From Haliotis asinina (taxonomy: Eukaryota > Mollusca > Gastropoda > Lepetellida > Haliotidae), in assembly GCF_037392515.1 (NCBI RefSeq), contig NC_090290.1, positions 57,052,753 through 57,116,752 on the forward strand: 64,000 nt of DNA, written 5' to 3'. Shown piece by piece: positions 25,172-36,062 of the stretch (positions within the stretch are counted from its first letter, which is position 1; every line of letters begins with the position of its first letter). The translations under genes were made by a program, and so were the position numbers. The notes below the pieces were generated by a model. The model had not been told where the DNA came from, did not search any database, and saw only the letters and a program-made list of their open reading frames with translations.

Positions 25172-25290
25172 TGGAGTGAGTGAGTGAGTTAGGTTTTACT
25201 CTGATGTTAGCAATATTCCAGCAACCATGGTGGGGACATCCGAAGTGGGCTTCACACATTGTAACCATGTGGGGAATTGAACCTGGACCT
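25172..25290 (-). mobile_element. Truncated SINE copy
   Basis: Reading on the plus strand: 'gagtgagtgagttaggtttt', 'agcaatattccagcaaccat', 'gaagtgggcttcacacattg' and 'atgtggggaattgaacctgg'. This is the reverse complement of the SINE body and B box, lacking the A-box end. Confidence 0.7.
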
Positions 25291-26513
25291 TCAGCTTGAT
25301 GAACACATCATCCCTAGCTTTCTTCTACATCTAGGAATAAGTCAGATGGGCTTAATGCCACTTGGAACAGTATTATATTTACATCATGGAGGAAAACCTA
25401 AAGTGATAAAAGTTTTATGTGCTCATGACTTAAGTGAAACCCACAAGAATGGAAACATAATCAGGACGAGGCATTTCAATACAAGATTCCACCCCATTAT
25501 TTCCTGGTGTCCACAAGGGAGAAAACTCTTTACAGCAAACTGTGGCACCGAAAACGACAGTCTAACACATACTAAGACAAAAAGATTCAGTTCCACAGTG
25601 TTCATTCTAGGCAGCATCATTTGTACACTGACATTTAACATGGTGCACTGTAAATCTGAAACACAAGCGTGCAAAACTCCAAACTAAGTAGGTCTTGGAA
25701 AAACTCCAACAATCCATCTACTATAAAAAGTAAGTGAACTCACGGTTTAGAACTGTTGGCTGACAAGTCACAGCTACTTGACATGACATATAATATTCTC
25801 TATATGATAAAGATATGACAACTTGAGGCTAATGGACCATGGCAATACTTTATGGAAAGGCTGTAATGAACACTGGATACATAAATGCTTCTACTACAAA
25901 ATAAACATAATATGCCACTAATTACCCATGTAAGTCAACTGAAATATCCCAAAGATTTCATCCCGTTCTTGATCACAGTACTACTATATTATCAACACCA
26001 CGTGGCAGTCATGTTTCTAACGCTATCTAGGGTATCTGTGACCACACTTGATCATTTTTACACTGTCCACACACTTCACAATTATAACAGATATAATCTT
26101 CAACTCAACCACTGTAAGCAAATACCATATTGTCTGTATTAAATGATGTGCTGCCACTTTTAGACCAAACTGTCAGAAATCTTTACCAGCACCCCTACAC
26201 AGGCCATGGCAAATCTACATGGCAGCGTATAATTTACAAACAGAACTGTGCAGCTGCTCAGGGAGTATTCTTATAACTTATGAAAGGGGTTAACGTTTAG
26301 TTACATGAGTGTAATCCTGCCAGTTTTAAACTACCTATTCATGACCATCGCGTGTTTTCTTCCTGTCACACAGGTTATAATGGTAAATACTGTTACATAT
26401 TATATATTAATATTACATATTATATCCTCATTTCTGATATATCCAAACAGAACCTTGACAGTGGCTTTAAGCAGACCTGAGATACTATGACTTGTCCTTC
26501 ATAAAGGGACACA

Positions 26514-26630
26514 GCTGGTTGGGTAGCCTAGCGTGAAAGCGCTTGCTTGTCAGGTTGAAGGCCCAGGTTTGATTCCCCACATCAATGTAATGCGTGAAGC
26601 CCATTTCTGGGGAGGATTGTTGCTGTATCT
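26514..26630 (+). mobile_element. Truncated SINE copy
   Basis: The copy contains 'ggttgggtagcctagcgtga' (A box), 'ccaggtttgattccccacat' (B box) and 'gtgaagcccatttctgggga', then loses similarity. Confidence 0.75.
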
Positions 26631-27749
26631 CAGGCTGATTCTGTAGGAATCATATCCCACACAACATGTGCCAAAGACTACATATTTGAAGATGACCATG
26701 GTTAGCAAATGTAAAGAGATTTATTTTGTAGTTGATGAATAAATAATTCCACAATACCCCATAAATACCTGTCTTGATATGCTTGTGTGATCGGCTGTTT
26801 AAAACATTGTACTTCACTCCAGCTTCTGTTGGTATCCTTCAACACTTATTTCTATACATTCTTATTTCGTATATTTTCCCACAGCAGATTTCGTAAACAC
26901 CGCCCCTTTCCGAAATGACAGACTCTCCCTATGTCCGATATGCCTCCGTTTGTGAATCACAAAATTTGCCACAATGAAATCATTTGTCGCCATGCTGGAC
27001 TAACACCCTTGAACTACACCCATACATCTGTCTAAGCACATACATGCATTTCTGTGACAGTTTCAAGATTGCACCCAATACTTACTGACAACCTTGTAAA
27101 TTTCTGAGGCAACTGAACATATAGCAACATTCTAGAAATAAGAGTTACCTCCCTTAGATCGGGAAACCCGCATAATATATTATAATTAGCCAATGATCCC
27201 ATGGAGCATGTAGAACATGAAGATCCAGCCTGAAAAACGCATTGGTGTGATACTCTGTCGATGAGATTGTGGGCGTCTTTGCGAGTTTGTAATTTAAAAA
27301 AATAAACTTTAAACGTTACCGAAAAGATTGTATTAAATAGTATATTATTATCAGAGAGTCTGAACAAAACGTGTCAGATATGTTGTACACTGTCAGAAAC
27401 CAACGTGTAATGCATTCTGCTTCGTGTCAAAGCGGTTGTTGTACAATCGTGAAAGGGAAAAGTCTGAGTAACCCATTTGCTATGCCATCATCTGATCCAC
27501 GAACACAGGATCCAAGAAAACCACTCTTCCGGTGTATTGTCTATGATAGTCTGACACAGACTGTATACTATTAATATTTTACCGTAGTAGCAATGTGGCT
27601 GTATTCGGCATGGCAAAGGTATACTGGTCAACTGGTGGAGAGAATTTATGAGCGTTATTTGATAGCTACATTCATCAAACCTCTCATCCAAACCTAAATA
27701 TATGTATGCGTGGATGTGTGATTCATGTTTAGTTACTTATGTGTGACTC

Positions 27750-28350
27750 ACTGACGATCCAACGTGACTCAGTGATGGTGTCAGTGTCACTCAGTGATGG
27801 TGTCAATGTCACTCAGTGATGGTATCAATGTCGCTCAGTGATGGTGTCAATGTCGCTCAGTGATGGTGTCAATGTCGCTCAGTGATGGTGTCAATATCGC
27901 TCAGTGATGGTGTCAATGTCACTCAGTGATGGTGTCAGTGTCCCTCGGTGATGGTATCAATGTCGCTCGGTGATGGTGTCAGTGTCGCTCAGTGATGGTG
28001 TCAATGTCACTCAGTGATGGTGTCAATATTGCTCAGTGATGGTGGCAAGGTCGCTCAGTGATGGTGTCAATGTCACTCAGTGATGGTGGCAACGTGAATC
28101 ACTGATGGTGACAACGTGACTCACTGGTGTGGCAATGTGATCATGTATGGCGGCAACGTGACTCAGTGATGGTGGCAACGTGACTCAGTGATGGTGGCAA
28201 CGTGACTCAATGATGGTGGTATGTGCCTCACTGGTGGTGGCAACATGCCTCACAGATGGTGACAATGTGATTCACTAAAGTTGCAATGCGACTCGCGTAT
28301 GGTTGCAATATGGCTCTGACGGTGACAGTGTGACTCACTGGATGGTGGCA
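27750..28350. repeat. 22-bp minisatellite with degenerate edge
   Basis: Units of 'ctcagtgatggtgtcaatgt' plus two bases repeat with a 22-bp period (for example 27791, 27813, 27835) to about 28085. They then decay into 'gatggtggcaacgtgactca' variants until 28350. The third-position pattern is not coding-like. Confidence 0.92.
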
Positions 28351-28897
28351 GTGGTAGTCACCGTTACACATTTATTACAATTCTACTGCACGTATTAATG
28401 ACGTTTGGGGCAATTCATCTTGATTCCCACTCCCACCATCCACTCTGTCACATGTTAAAATGACGTTGAACCAGGATATGCAACACCCCCACCCCACCCA
28501 TCCTCCACCCCTGTTCCATGATTCTCTACTGGCGGTGATATGAAGTCATATATAACATCGGTTAGTGACAACAGCTGCTGTCAAGATGTGACGTACCATG
28601 TGGTGTATAGAGACATGTGCATAGTAGATATGCTCTGAATCAATATAATCAGAATGAGTATGAATGAGTACGTGACTGACAGATCAGAACGAATATTATA
28701 CAAGCATTAGCATTATTCTGATAAGGCTTGTGAAATCATTCATGGGTTTATTCTCGCTTAATATTATACCATGACATTTATAGCATATCTTATAATACCG
28801 TAATTATGATTATAAACATCCGTGGTACTGTTTATATAATATCACATCATAATAAACATATGTGATTCTGTCAACAACATTGTTGAATTATGTTGTT

Positions 28898-29075
28898 AAA
28901 GTGAGTGAGTTTACGCCGCCTTTAGCAACATCACGGCGGGGGACACCAGCAACATCACAGCACGGACACTAGACATGGGCTTCACACATCGTACCGGTGT
29001 GGGAAACCGAACCCGGATCTACGTATCCGGCATGACGAGTGAACGCTTTAACCACTAGGCTACCCAACCGCCCCC
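28898..29075 (-). mobile_element. SINE copy, near full length
   Basis: The plus strand reads 'gtgagtgagtttacgccgcc', 'gacatgggcttcacacatcg', 'gaaaccgaacccggatctac' and 'aaccactaggctacccaacc', the complete family in reverse with B and A boxes in order. About 30 bp are duplicated internally ('acaccagcaacatcac'). Confidence 0.85.
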
Positions 29076-29959
29076 TTATGTTGTTATAACTATATGTGTG
29101 CAATAATGGGCTATATTATTTGATATTCATATAAACCTATTGCATATGACAGTCTCAGATGATATTGACTAATGTGAAGAAGACACCGAGCAGTATAGCA
29201 GAGGCCATATAATATCTCTATTATATGATCTCTGCTTACAGATACAATATGTCTAGACAGTGACGCTTACTATGCCAGTGTCAGTCCACAAAAACACTAT
29301 GGAGTATGATCAATCATTTTAATTATAATGCTTCTGGTCTATGTAAGAAACCTCCAACTCTCGGAACACTCACGCCTCTCAGGTCCCAGATATGTTCACC
29401 TGGACTAAGATCTATCGCCTTGTGTGTGGTGTCCCACTGACAGAATTAAAATGCAATATATCTGTGGCGCTATGGACATACACATAGCGAGTTGGCGCCG
29501 TATTGATGGTCTCCTTATCATTATTATTTATGCAACCAGTTCTGTCGACATTGGTCTCCGGATTATCTCGGTCTGATGATTTTTAATATGAGGACAATAC
29601 CTGCCAGCAAAGTACATACATCCTAGCCCTCATGTCCTGTTTGAATCCTGCACTATAACACGTAACACAGGCTCAATACATTCGTAACACCGTGGTGCCT
29701 TTGTACAACACGGCAGATCGTTTGCGTTACCAGGCCGCACCAGACAAATCTAACATTCTTATTACTGGACACGTTTTGATAAGCGAGTGAGTGAGTGTGC
29801 AGGTTGGTAGATGGGCGGCTGAGTGAGTGTGTGAGTGAGTGAGTGAGCAGGTTGGTGGATTTGTGGCTGAGTGAGTGAGTAGATTCTGTTGACAACATTG
29901 AAACCAATTTCAGCAACGTCCCAGCACCAACCAAGGGGGGCACCATACTGTTACGAGGT

Positions 29960-30145
29960 TATAGAATGGAACCAGGACTATCCGGGTTAGAACTGATCTT
30001 CAGTACCCCATGCTTGTCGCAAGATGCGACTGACGGGATCGGGTGGTCAGACTCACTGACGTTGATTGTCAGACGTCATTGTGTCTCAGTCGGTGGATGC
30101 TCAAGGTCGCGGGATTGTCTCTCCCAGACGTGTAATTACAGACCG
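29960..30145 (-). mobile_element. Dispersed repeat family B, diverged copy
   Basis: Recognised in reverse by 'gactgacgggatcgggtggt', 'cagactcactgacgttgatt' and 'tgtaattacagaccgttgct'. Confidence 0.7.
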
Positions 30146-30295
30146 TTGCTGAGTGAGACGTGATGCTCCGACAAGAACAAACACATTTTCAGAATGACGA
30201 GCTACATTTCCACCCTTTGGACAATTTACATACACTGAACTGTTGTAAGTGCGAATGAATTCAGTATTAGAAAACCATTGTCACCCTTCGGGGTG

Positions 30296-30545
30296 CTGGT
30301 ATAGCGACCCCCGTGAAGATATCGCTTAGAATTGATCTTCAGGATCTTCAGTAACCCATGCTTGTCGTTAGAGATGACAGTGGGATCAGGTGGTCAGGCT
30401 CGGCGACTTGGTTGACACATGTCATCGAATCCCAGTTATACAGATTACAGCTCATGCTGCTGACCCTGGATTGTCTTGTCCACACTCGATTATTTACAGA
30501 CTGCCGTATGGTCAGCCATATAGCTACAATACTGTTCAACCACCC
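30296..30545 (-). mobile_element. Dispersed repeat family B copy
   Basis: Recognised in reverse by 'cttcagtaacccatgcttgt', 'gtggtcaggctcggcgactt', 'ttggttgacacatgtcatcg' and 'gattatttacagactgccgt'. It lies just downstream of the orphan CA first exon's donor. Confidence 0.8.
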
Positions 30546-30692
30546 AACAATCATAACTGGAATAATAAATGGTGCAATATCTTGCGCTTAGGTTGCTTTT
30601 GTATTTATGATCATAATGATACTAGATAGTGAAGGGGGTGGTGATGATGAAAACAACGACGACACCGATGATGATTATGATGGTTACCTTAC

Positions 30693-30897
30693 CATTATTG
30701 CTGCCAAGGCCATATCCGAACGTCACGTTTGTTGTACTGCACAAACTTGGGCCGTCCGCCATTTTGGAATATGGCCGATTTAAGAACACGTAGAGGATTG
30801 CGGTTCCAGTCGCGGCAAACACCAGGCCCACGGTGACACCCCAGCAGGATTTCGTCTCACTTAAACGTTCATATTCCAACACAGGAATCGTGTACAT
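30693..30897 (-). CDS. Orphan carbonic anhydrase-type first exon (signal anchor and stalk)
   Basis: An ATG-started exon of 205 nt encodes 68 residues plus one base, so it ends in phase 1 at a good donor (aatg|gtaagg). CA-A and CA-C exon 1 end in the same phase. The layout matches theirs: a short cytosolic tail, one membrane segment at about residues 19-39, then a linker with a cysteine and an FGY motif before the junction (here FGYGLGSNN; CA-A has FGYNPHGAD). No matching exons 2-7 follow before CA-A exon 1. It may be an alternative first exon of CA-A with its own promoter, which the phase permits. It may instead be the surviving 5' end of a third, otherwise deleted paralog. Sequence alone cannot decide. 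Confidence 0.7.
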
Positions 30898-31329
30898 ATC
30901 TGCTAACCAAGGCTGAGGATCTCAGTGTGCTGTCTCAACAGCTGCTACGACGCCATGGGGTTGATTAATGTGCAGAACATCCTCTTTCAACGCATCAGTG
31001 ATGGTTATGGTGAGTGAGTGATTTAGAATATATAACGAGACTATAGTAAACGTTCTGGTGCACAATTTTATGTCGAAATATTGATTCTGCACTGTCCAGA
31101 CGGGCGAGAGGTCACAGTTTCACCATCTGTCTGTGTTAAGTATGAAGTGTCAGTGGACAATGAAGTTGCCTGATCCAAGTCTCTAAGCTGCTGCACGTAG
31201 ATCTTTTGAACATATGTTCACAGAAATGTCCACCTCGAACTTCGTGTTTCCGAGGCAGAGCCAAGGGTTTGTCGACTTTTTCACAACTGCTTTCTCATTT
31301 ATATTAGATAGATCACAACATTTGTCTAC

Positions 31330-31465
31330 ATGATTCTAACCCGGATCTTCATGTGGAGACAAGCATGGTTTGCTGAAGACCGATTCTATCCCGGATCTTC
31401 ATGTGGAGACAAGCATGGTTTGCTGAAGACCAATTCGAATCCGGATCATCAGAAGGAGACAAGCA
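31330..31465. repeat. Tandem triplication of a family B 3' end
   Basis: Three successive copies of 'cccggatcttcatgtggaga' plus 'caagcatggtttgctgaaga' start near 31337, 31389 and 31439. The sequence corresponds to the 3' end of dispersed family B and has been amplified alone. Confidence 0.8.
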
Positions 31466-31721
31466 TGGTTGTCATGTCTGGCCCAGATATGTTTACAGAT
31501 TGAGTGTTTACACGTGTATTACTGCTGAATACGGCAACTTGCCCCATTCTGTCTCTTCTTCTGCAGGCAGGACATTTATTAAAACACGAATATAAAACAA
31601 TACAATAAGATTCACTTTACAGTATATAAAGTACAAAGCTACAAAGCACATTTGGCACAATACAGAGATGGGTCGGAGGGTTTATGTTCCCATAAATTCC
31701 CACATGTTCACTCATGGAGCA

Positions 31722-31877
31722 ATAGATGTGAGTGAGTGAATGTAATTATACTTCGCTTTTAGCCATATTCCGCCAATGTCAAGGCTGGGGACACCAGAAA
31801 TGGGTTTCTCACATTGTGCCAATGGGGACTCGAGTCCAGGTCTTAAACCACTAGGCTACACCAGCGTCCCCGGTGCA
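31722..31877 (-). mobile_element. SINE copy
   Basis: Plus-strand landmarks are 'gtgagtgagtgaatgtaatt', 'ggacaccagaaatgggtttc', 'gactcgagtccaggtc' (B box) and 'aaaccactaggctacaccag' (A box). Confidence 0.8.
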
Positions 31878-33199
31878 ATAGAAAGCTTACGTACAATATC
31901 CCTGGACTTTCATGTGTTCCCTTGTTTGTGTATTCAGTATATAGATTATCTAATGATGAATCAGATAAAGTGATTTCAGTGGTCGTATATATTTCTCGCT
32001 CGGTTAGGAAAGGCGGAACCTGGCGCTGAAACCGTTAGTGGAACATATCAGATCAACGATATGCTTGTAGCTTTAGTTATTGTCCAAATTCACTATTTTG
32101 CCATTCAAGGCAGAAACTCCATAAAGACACAGATTAAAATGGTTTGAGGCACACCTGGTGCCCAGGGAAATGTTGATTGTATAGTCTTTATGTGATAATC
32201 CAACTGCCTTACTGTCTTTTAACGGGGCCTTATTGTACTGCCTATACTTCAGTTGGAACTTTATGTAATGTTAACGCTCCCTTTCGAGTGGTCGACCCAG
32301 GTTCGTACGGCGCAAGATGTGTCAGGTGTGCGTTTATTGGGAAAGAAATCACAACCACAGAAGCGTCAAAACGCCTTCGCTGTATAACTTTATAAAAACT
32401 GACGTTTGTTGGCCCTCTTCTTAGCATTTATACCTGCCATTTGGATGATTTGGGAGAAAATACAAGAGTAATCCGTATTTCATCTTCAAAGTTAGCTTTT
32501 CTCAGACTACAGGGAAGTGGTGAAATTAGGATTTGAGAAAGTCCAGTTTCTTTAGTACATTTTGTGAAATGGAATTAGACTAATTATCCAACATTCTGTT
32601 CACACAGCTAGATAAGGTCACAAAATAACGATTCTTTGGAGGTGTGTAATTAGTGCAAAAATGAAAATGAAATACGCATGTCCGTCAGGTGTGTGTCTGG
32701 CATGTATGGCTTTCAAGTGTATCTTTGTGTCTGTGTGTCTTATATGCCTACCTATATATGGTATACATTCACTCGACTATTCTACCCGTATATCTGACAA
32801 TCCTGTGCGTGCCTGTGTTGCCTGTGTTGCCTGTGTTGCCTGCTACTGCTATATACGCTACTGCTGACATTCTGGATGCGTGGCATCAGAGTCACGACCC
32901 TTAGTTGACGACACTCAGTCAGTACTCTGGCCAATACCTTGAACACGACGGACACGGAGTCTTAATCAACAGACCTTTGGTATACATCGAGTTCGGAATC
33001 AGTTAACGGACATTTCGTAATAAGCTGGACGCTGCCTGTCACGAGTGCGGATAAGGTAACGTGATGAGGTCTGCGTCTTCTACGGCAAACACCGAGACGT
33101 ATTGCCCTGATAAAGGCTGTGTATGTTTTCTGCTTTGGTGAGCAAGACAAAAGAGTAAGTTTCTATTTAACAAATAAAGGACTCTGATACGGTTACGTG

Positions 33200-33400
33200 A
33201 CTGAGTGAGTTTAGTTTATATTCCAGCTATATGGCGGTTTTCTGTAAATAATCGGGTCTGGATCAGATAATCCAGTGATCAGCAGCTTGAGCATCGATCT
33301 GCGGAATTCGGAACCGATGACATGGGTCAACCAAGTCAGCGAGCCTGACCACCCGATCCCGTTAGTCGCCTCTTAAGACAAACATGGGTTACTGCCAGGG
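33200..33400 (+). mobile_element. Dispersed repeat family B, near-complete copy
   Basis: The copy contains 'gactgagtgagtttagttta', 'ttccagctatatggcggttt', 'caaccaagtcagcgagcctg' and 'cgatcccgttagtcgcctct' in family order. Confidence 0.85.
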
Positions 33401-33401
33401 C

Positions 33402-33505
33402 CTAGATTTTCTAAGCTCTCTTGGCGCTACGATAGTCGTAAGTGCCTTACATTGACATTACCTTGCGGCTATCTTACGAGAGCTTCGAAAACCTGGGCGC
33501 AGGAT
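33402..33505. mobile_element. MITE-like palindrome adjoining family B
   Basis: 'ttctaagctctcttggcgct' and 'cttacgagagcttcgaaaac' are inverted arms, with 'gatagtcgtaag' against 'gcggctatcttac' inside. It directly follows the family B copy. Confidence 0.65.
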
Positions 33506-36062
33506 CTTAGAAACCAAGGAAACAACTTGTTTAGCGCCTACTTTCCAGACTTGGCCTGCTCAACGTCAGTAGACAAGAGTTATTGGCCAAGAGTGTTGAA
33601 GGATTGAAGAGTGTCGACAGGTTTGATGCCTTGTGGGACTAAGTTCCAGAGACGAGGAACATACACAGAGAAGGCATTTTCAGTGAACTGAGTATACACT
33701 GCTGGGATGGAGAGTTGCTGCATGGTTGAGGATCCCGGGGTTCTTGTGGGCTAGAACGGATTAACGTAGGTACGGTTAAGGGTCTCACCTTCACAACATA
33801 ATTCACTAGATCCCTGAGCCATGTGTGTCACCCAATCACACATGTTTTGTGATCACGTGACGAATGTGTTAATGCCGCCTTACCTCGCAGCAGCACTAGC
33901 CTGTGTTGTCATGGACAAAACAAACCAGTGGTCGATATAGTGAATAACGTCTAACAGGGTTCGACGCTACACGGTTTAAAAACAGCCTCACCACCTGCTT
34001 CACTAAAGTGGCCTGTCACAGGTGTAGCTTACTTTGAACAAATCGTTTCTCGAAGTTCAGATATGTGAGAGATATAACATAAACCGACATTGGTAAAACG
34101 ATTTTATTTACACGAAGATATTCGTGGTCTACAGGAAATATGCAGCAAATAACAGAAGCAACAAGAAGAAATTGTTGAACTGGTCCCCGTTGTTTGTGCT
34201 TTCATAGATTACAAACAGTGAACCAAAGCAAACAAAACACGCTTATTTCATGGAGATGTCTTCATGTGTTAGTTTTTTAAACCTTTTCTACCTATTTGCC
34301 CTTTGACTGGTCAGATCCATGTTTCTCTTGTATACTTTCTTTTGCCCTTCAGTATTTTTAACAATCTGAAAAATCATCAATGTGGTCTTCGTTTATAAAT
34401 TATAAGAACGTGCAAATTCCGACGAACCAATTTGTCTATGTACAGATTTCGTCGTTCGCTTCGAAACTGGGTGACCGGCTATAAGAGATAAACAACGGAT
34501 ACCAGTAAAACAACGGAAATAAAGACTGACAGAAAAGACAGAGAAATATAACAATACGCAAAGACGACGACACCTCTCTGGGGCCTCACTTTCCAGATAT
34601 GTGTTGTTTTACGCCGCTTGTTTCCATGGTAATTCTGAGTATTACTGGTGTTATAATCAACGATGTGCAGCTTTTTGTCCAAACAGAAATGGGATTTGGT
34701 TCACTTACCAGTGAACGGCGCCAATACGTTACCGGAAATTATCACTTGCGCATGCGTACCAAGGGGTATTTTGCATGAGTGCAGAAGGTGATTTTACGCG
34801 GTTGTACAGATATGTTTGGCGTATTGTCGCTAAAAACGTTTTATAGGTACGTAATGAATTCGAGACTTAGGAAACGAGGTTGCCCAGAGAAAATATAGCC
34901 ATGGTAAAAATAAGAGAGCAAGTATACTCTCGTTTACAATATATCTGATGAATATCAACAGAATGAGCACGACCACCTTCGGCTAACTGTGTAAGTTAAA
35001 CATCGCCCTGTTCCTGTTTGTTCTCTTATTTTTTACCAACAGTATATGAGTATCGCGTCAATAATATCAAGATGGTGAAAGTACAAAATTCATCTTATGA
35101 TGAGCTACCTACAAGACATGCGCTAGAAGCGTAACCATGACAACGAACACGATGTGAGTGGCGCCACCTAAATTGGCAAAGGCTGCGATAGGCATGTGTA
35201 AACTGGAGTATCAGGCTTCAATATAACAATTATTAACAATGCAGACCAACCCCTCGAAGGTCGAGAGTAAGTCAATGCTGGTTGAATAAGTAAATTGCAT
35301 ATGTAGTATTTCATCATATCGTGAATGTACATAGACTAACACGACCTCCTAATTAAAGCAGCTGGTCGAGTACTAAATATATAGACCAGAAATCGTTGTA
35401 TATTTTGTTGGAAACATTTGGAAGGATTGGAGGAAATTAGGAGTATGTAGGCAGGAATACTTTGGTCAATAGGAATACTGTTTGATTTGATATACGGAAG
35501 ACATCATATACACGAATAGACACGAGTACATTTCAACAGATTAAGTACTGTAGATATATATTGGCCTATAAAAATAAATTCTTGATTCTCATGACAACCT
35601 GTCCAAAGTTCAGTTTGTAAATACCAAGCAAAGTAGGATTCTTATATCATTCACCAGATTCAAAGTTATGTTTAAGTGAGTTAAGAAGCTTTACAGAAAA
35701 CCAACGAAACTTTACAGAAAGTTTTGAAAACAATGTCATGAGAAACAGGAATATCTGTTTAAGTGACCTTAACAAGAAAATTTTAATATGAATCTGTTCA
35801 CAACCGCAGTGGAGATACTAGCTCCTGACATGAATTATAAATAGTGAATGTGCAAACCTTTTGTCTACGTCTTCTCCTGTCATGGCGTCCTGGGGTGTTG
35901 TACCCATCAAGGTTACGCCAACGAACTACAAATGCTACATTCGAGCAAGTCGTTCAAGAAAAAAATACGTGAAACAACTGTCAATTAACATCAAGAGACA
36001 AAATAACCTAATGACATAGAAACGTGTTCCTGGAACAATGAACATGCTACCAAAACACATAA
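33506..36062. other. Spacer downstream of CA-C
   Basis: No gene was recognised here. One segment, 'ccagtgaacggcgccaatac' followed by 'gttaccggaaa' at about 34709-34740, recurs with few changes at 36380-36410 inside CA-C's last intron, so it is part of another dispersed repeat. Confidence 0.55.

Larger units (their letters stand above)
24782..30692. other. Region between CA-A exon 1 and the orphan CA first exon
   Basis: No carbonic anhydrase exon or other recognisable coding sequence was found in these 5.9 kb on either strand. The region holds two SINE copies, the 22-bp array at 27750, a minus-strand SINE at 28898 and two minus-strand family B copies. If the exon at 30693 is spliced to CA-A exon 2, this stretch is intron; otherwise it is intergenic. 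Confidence 0.6.
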
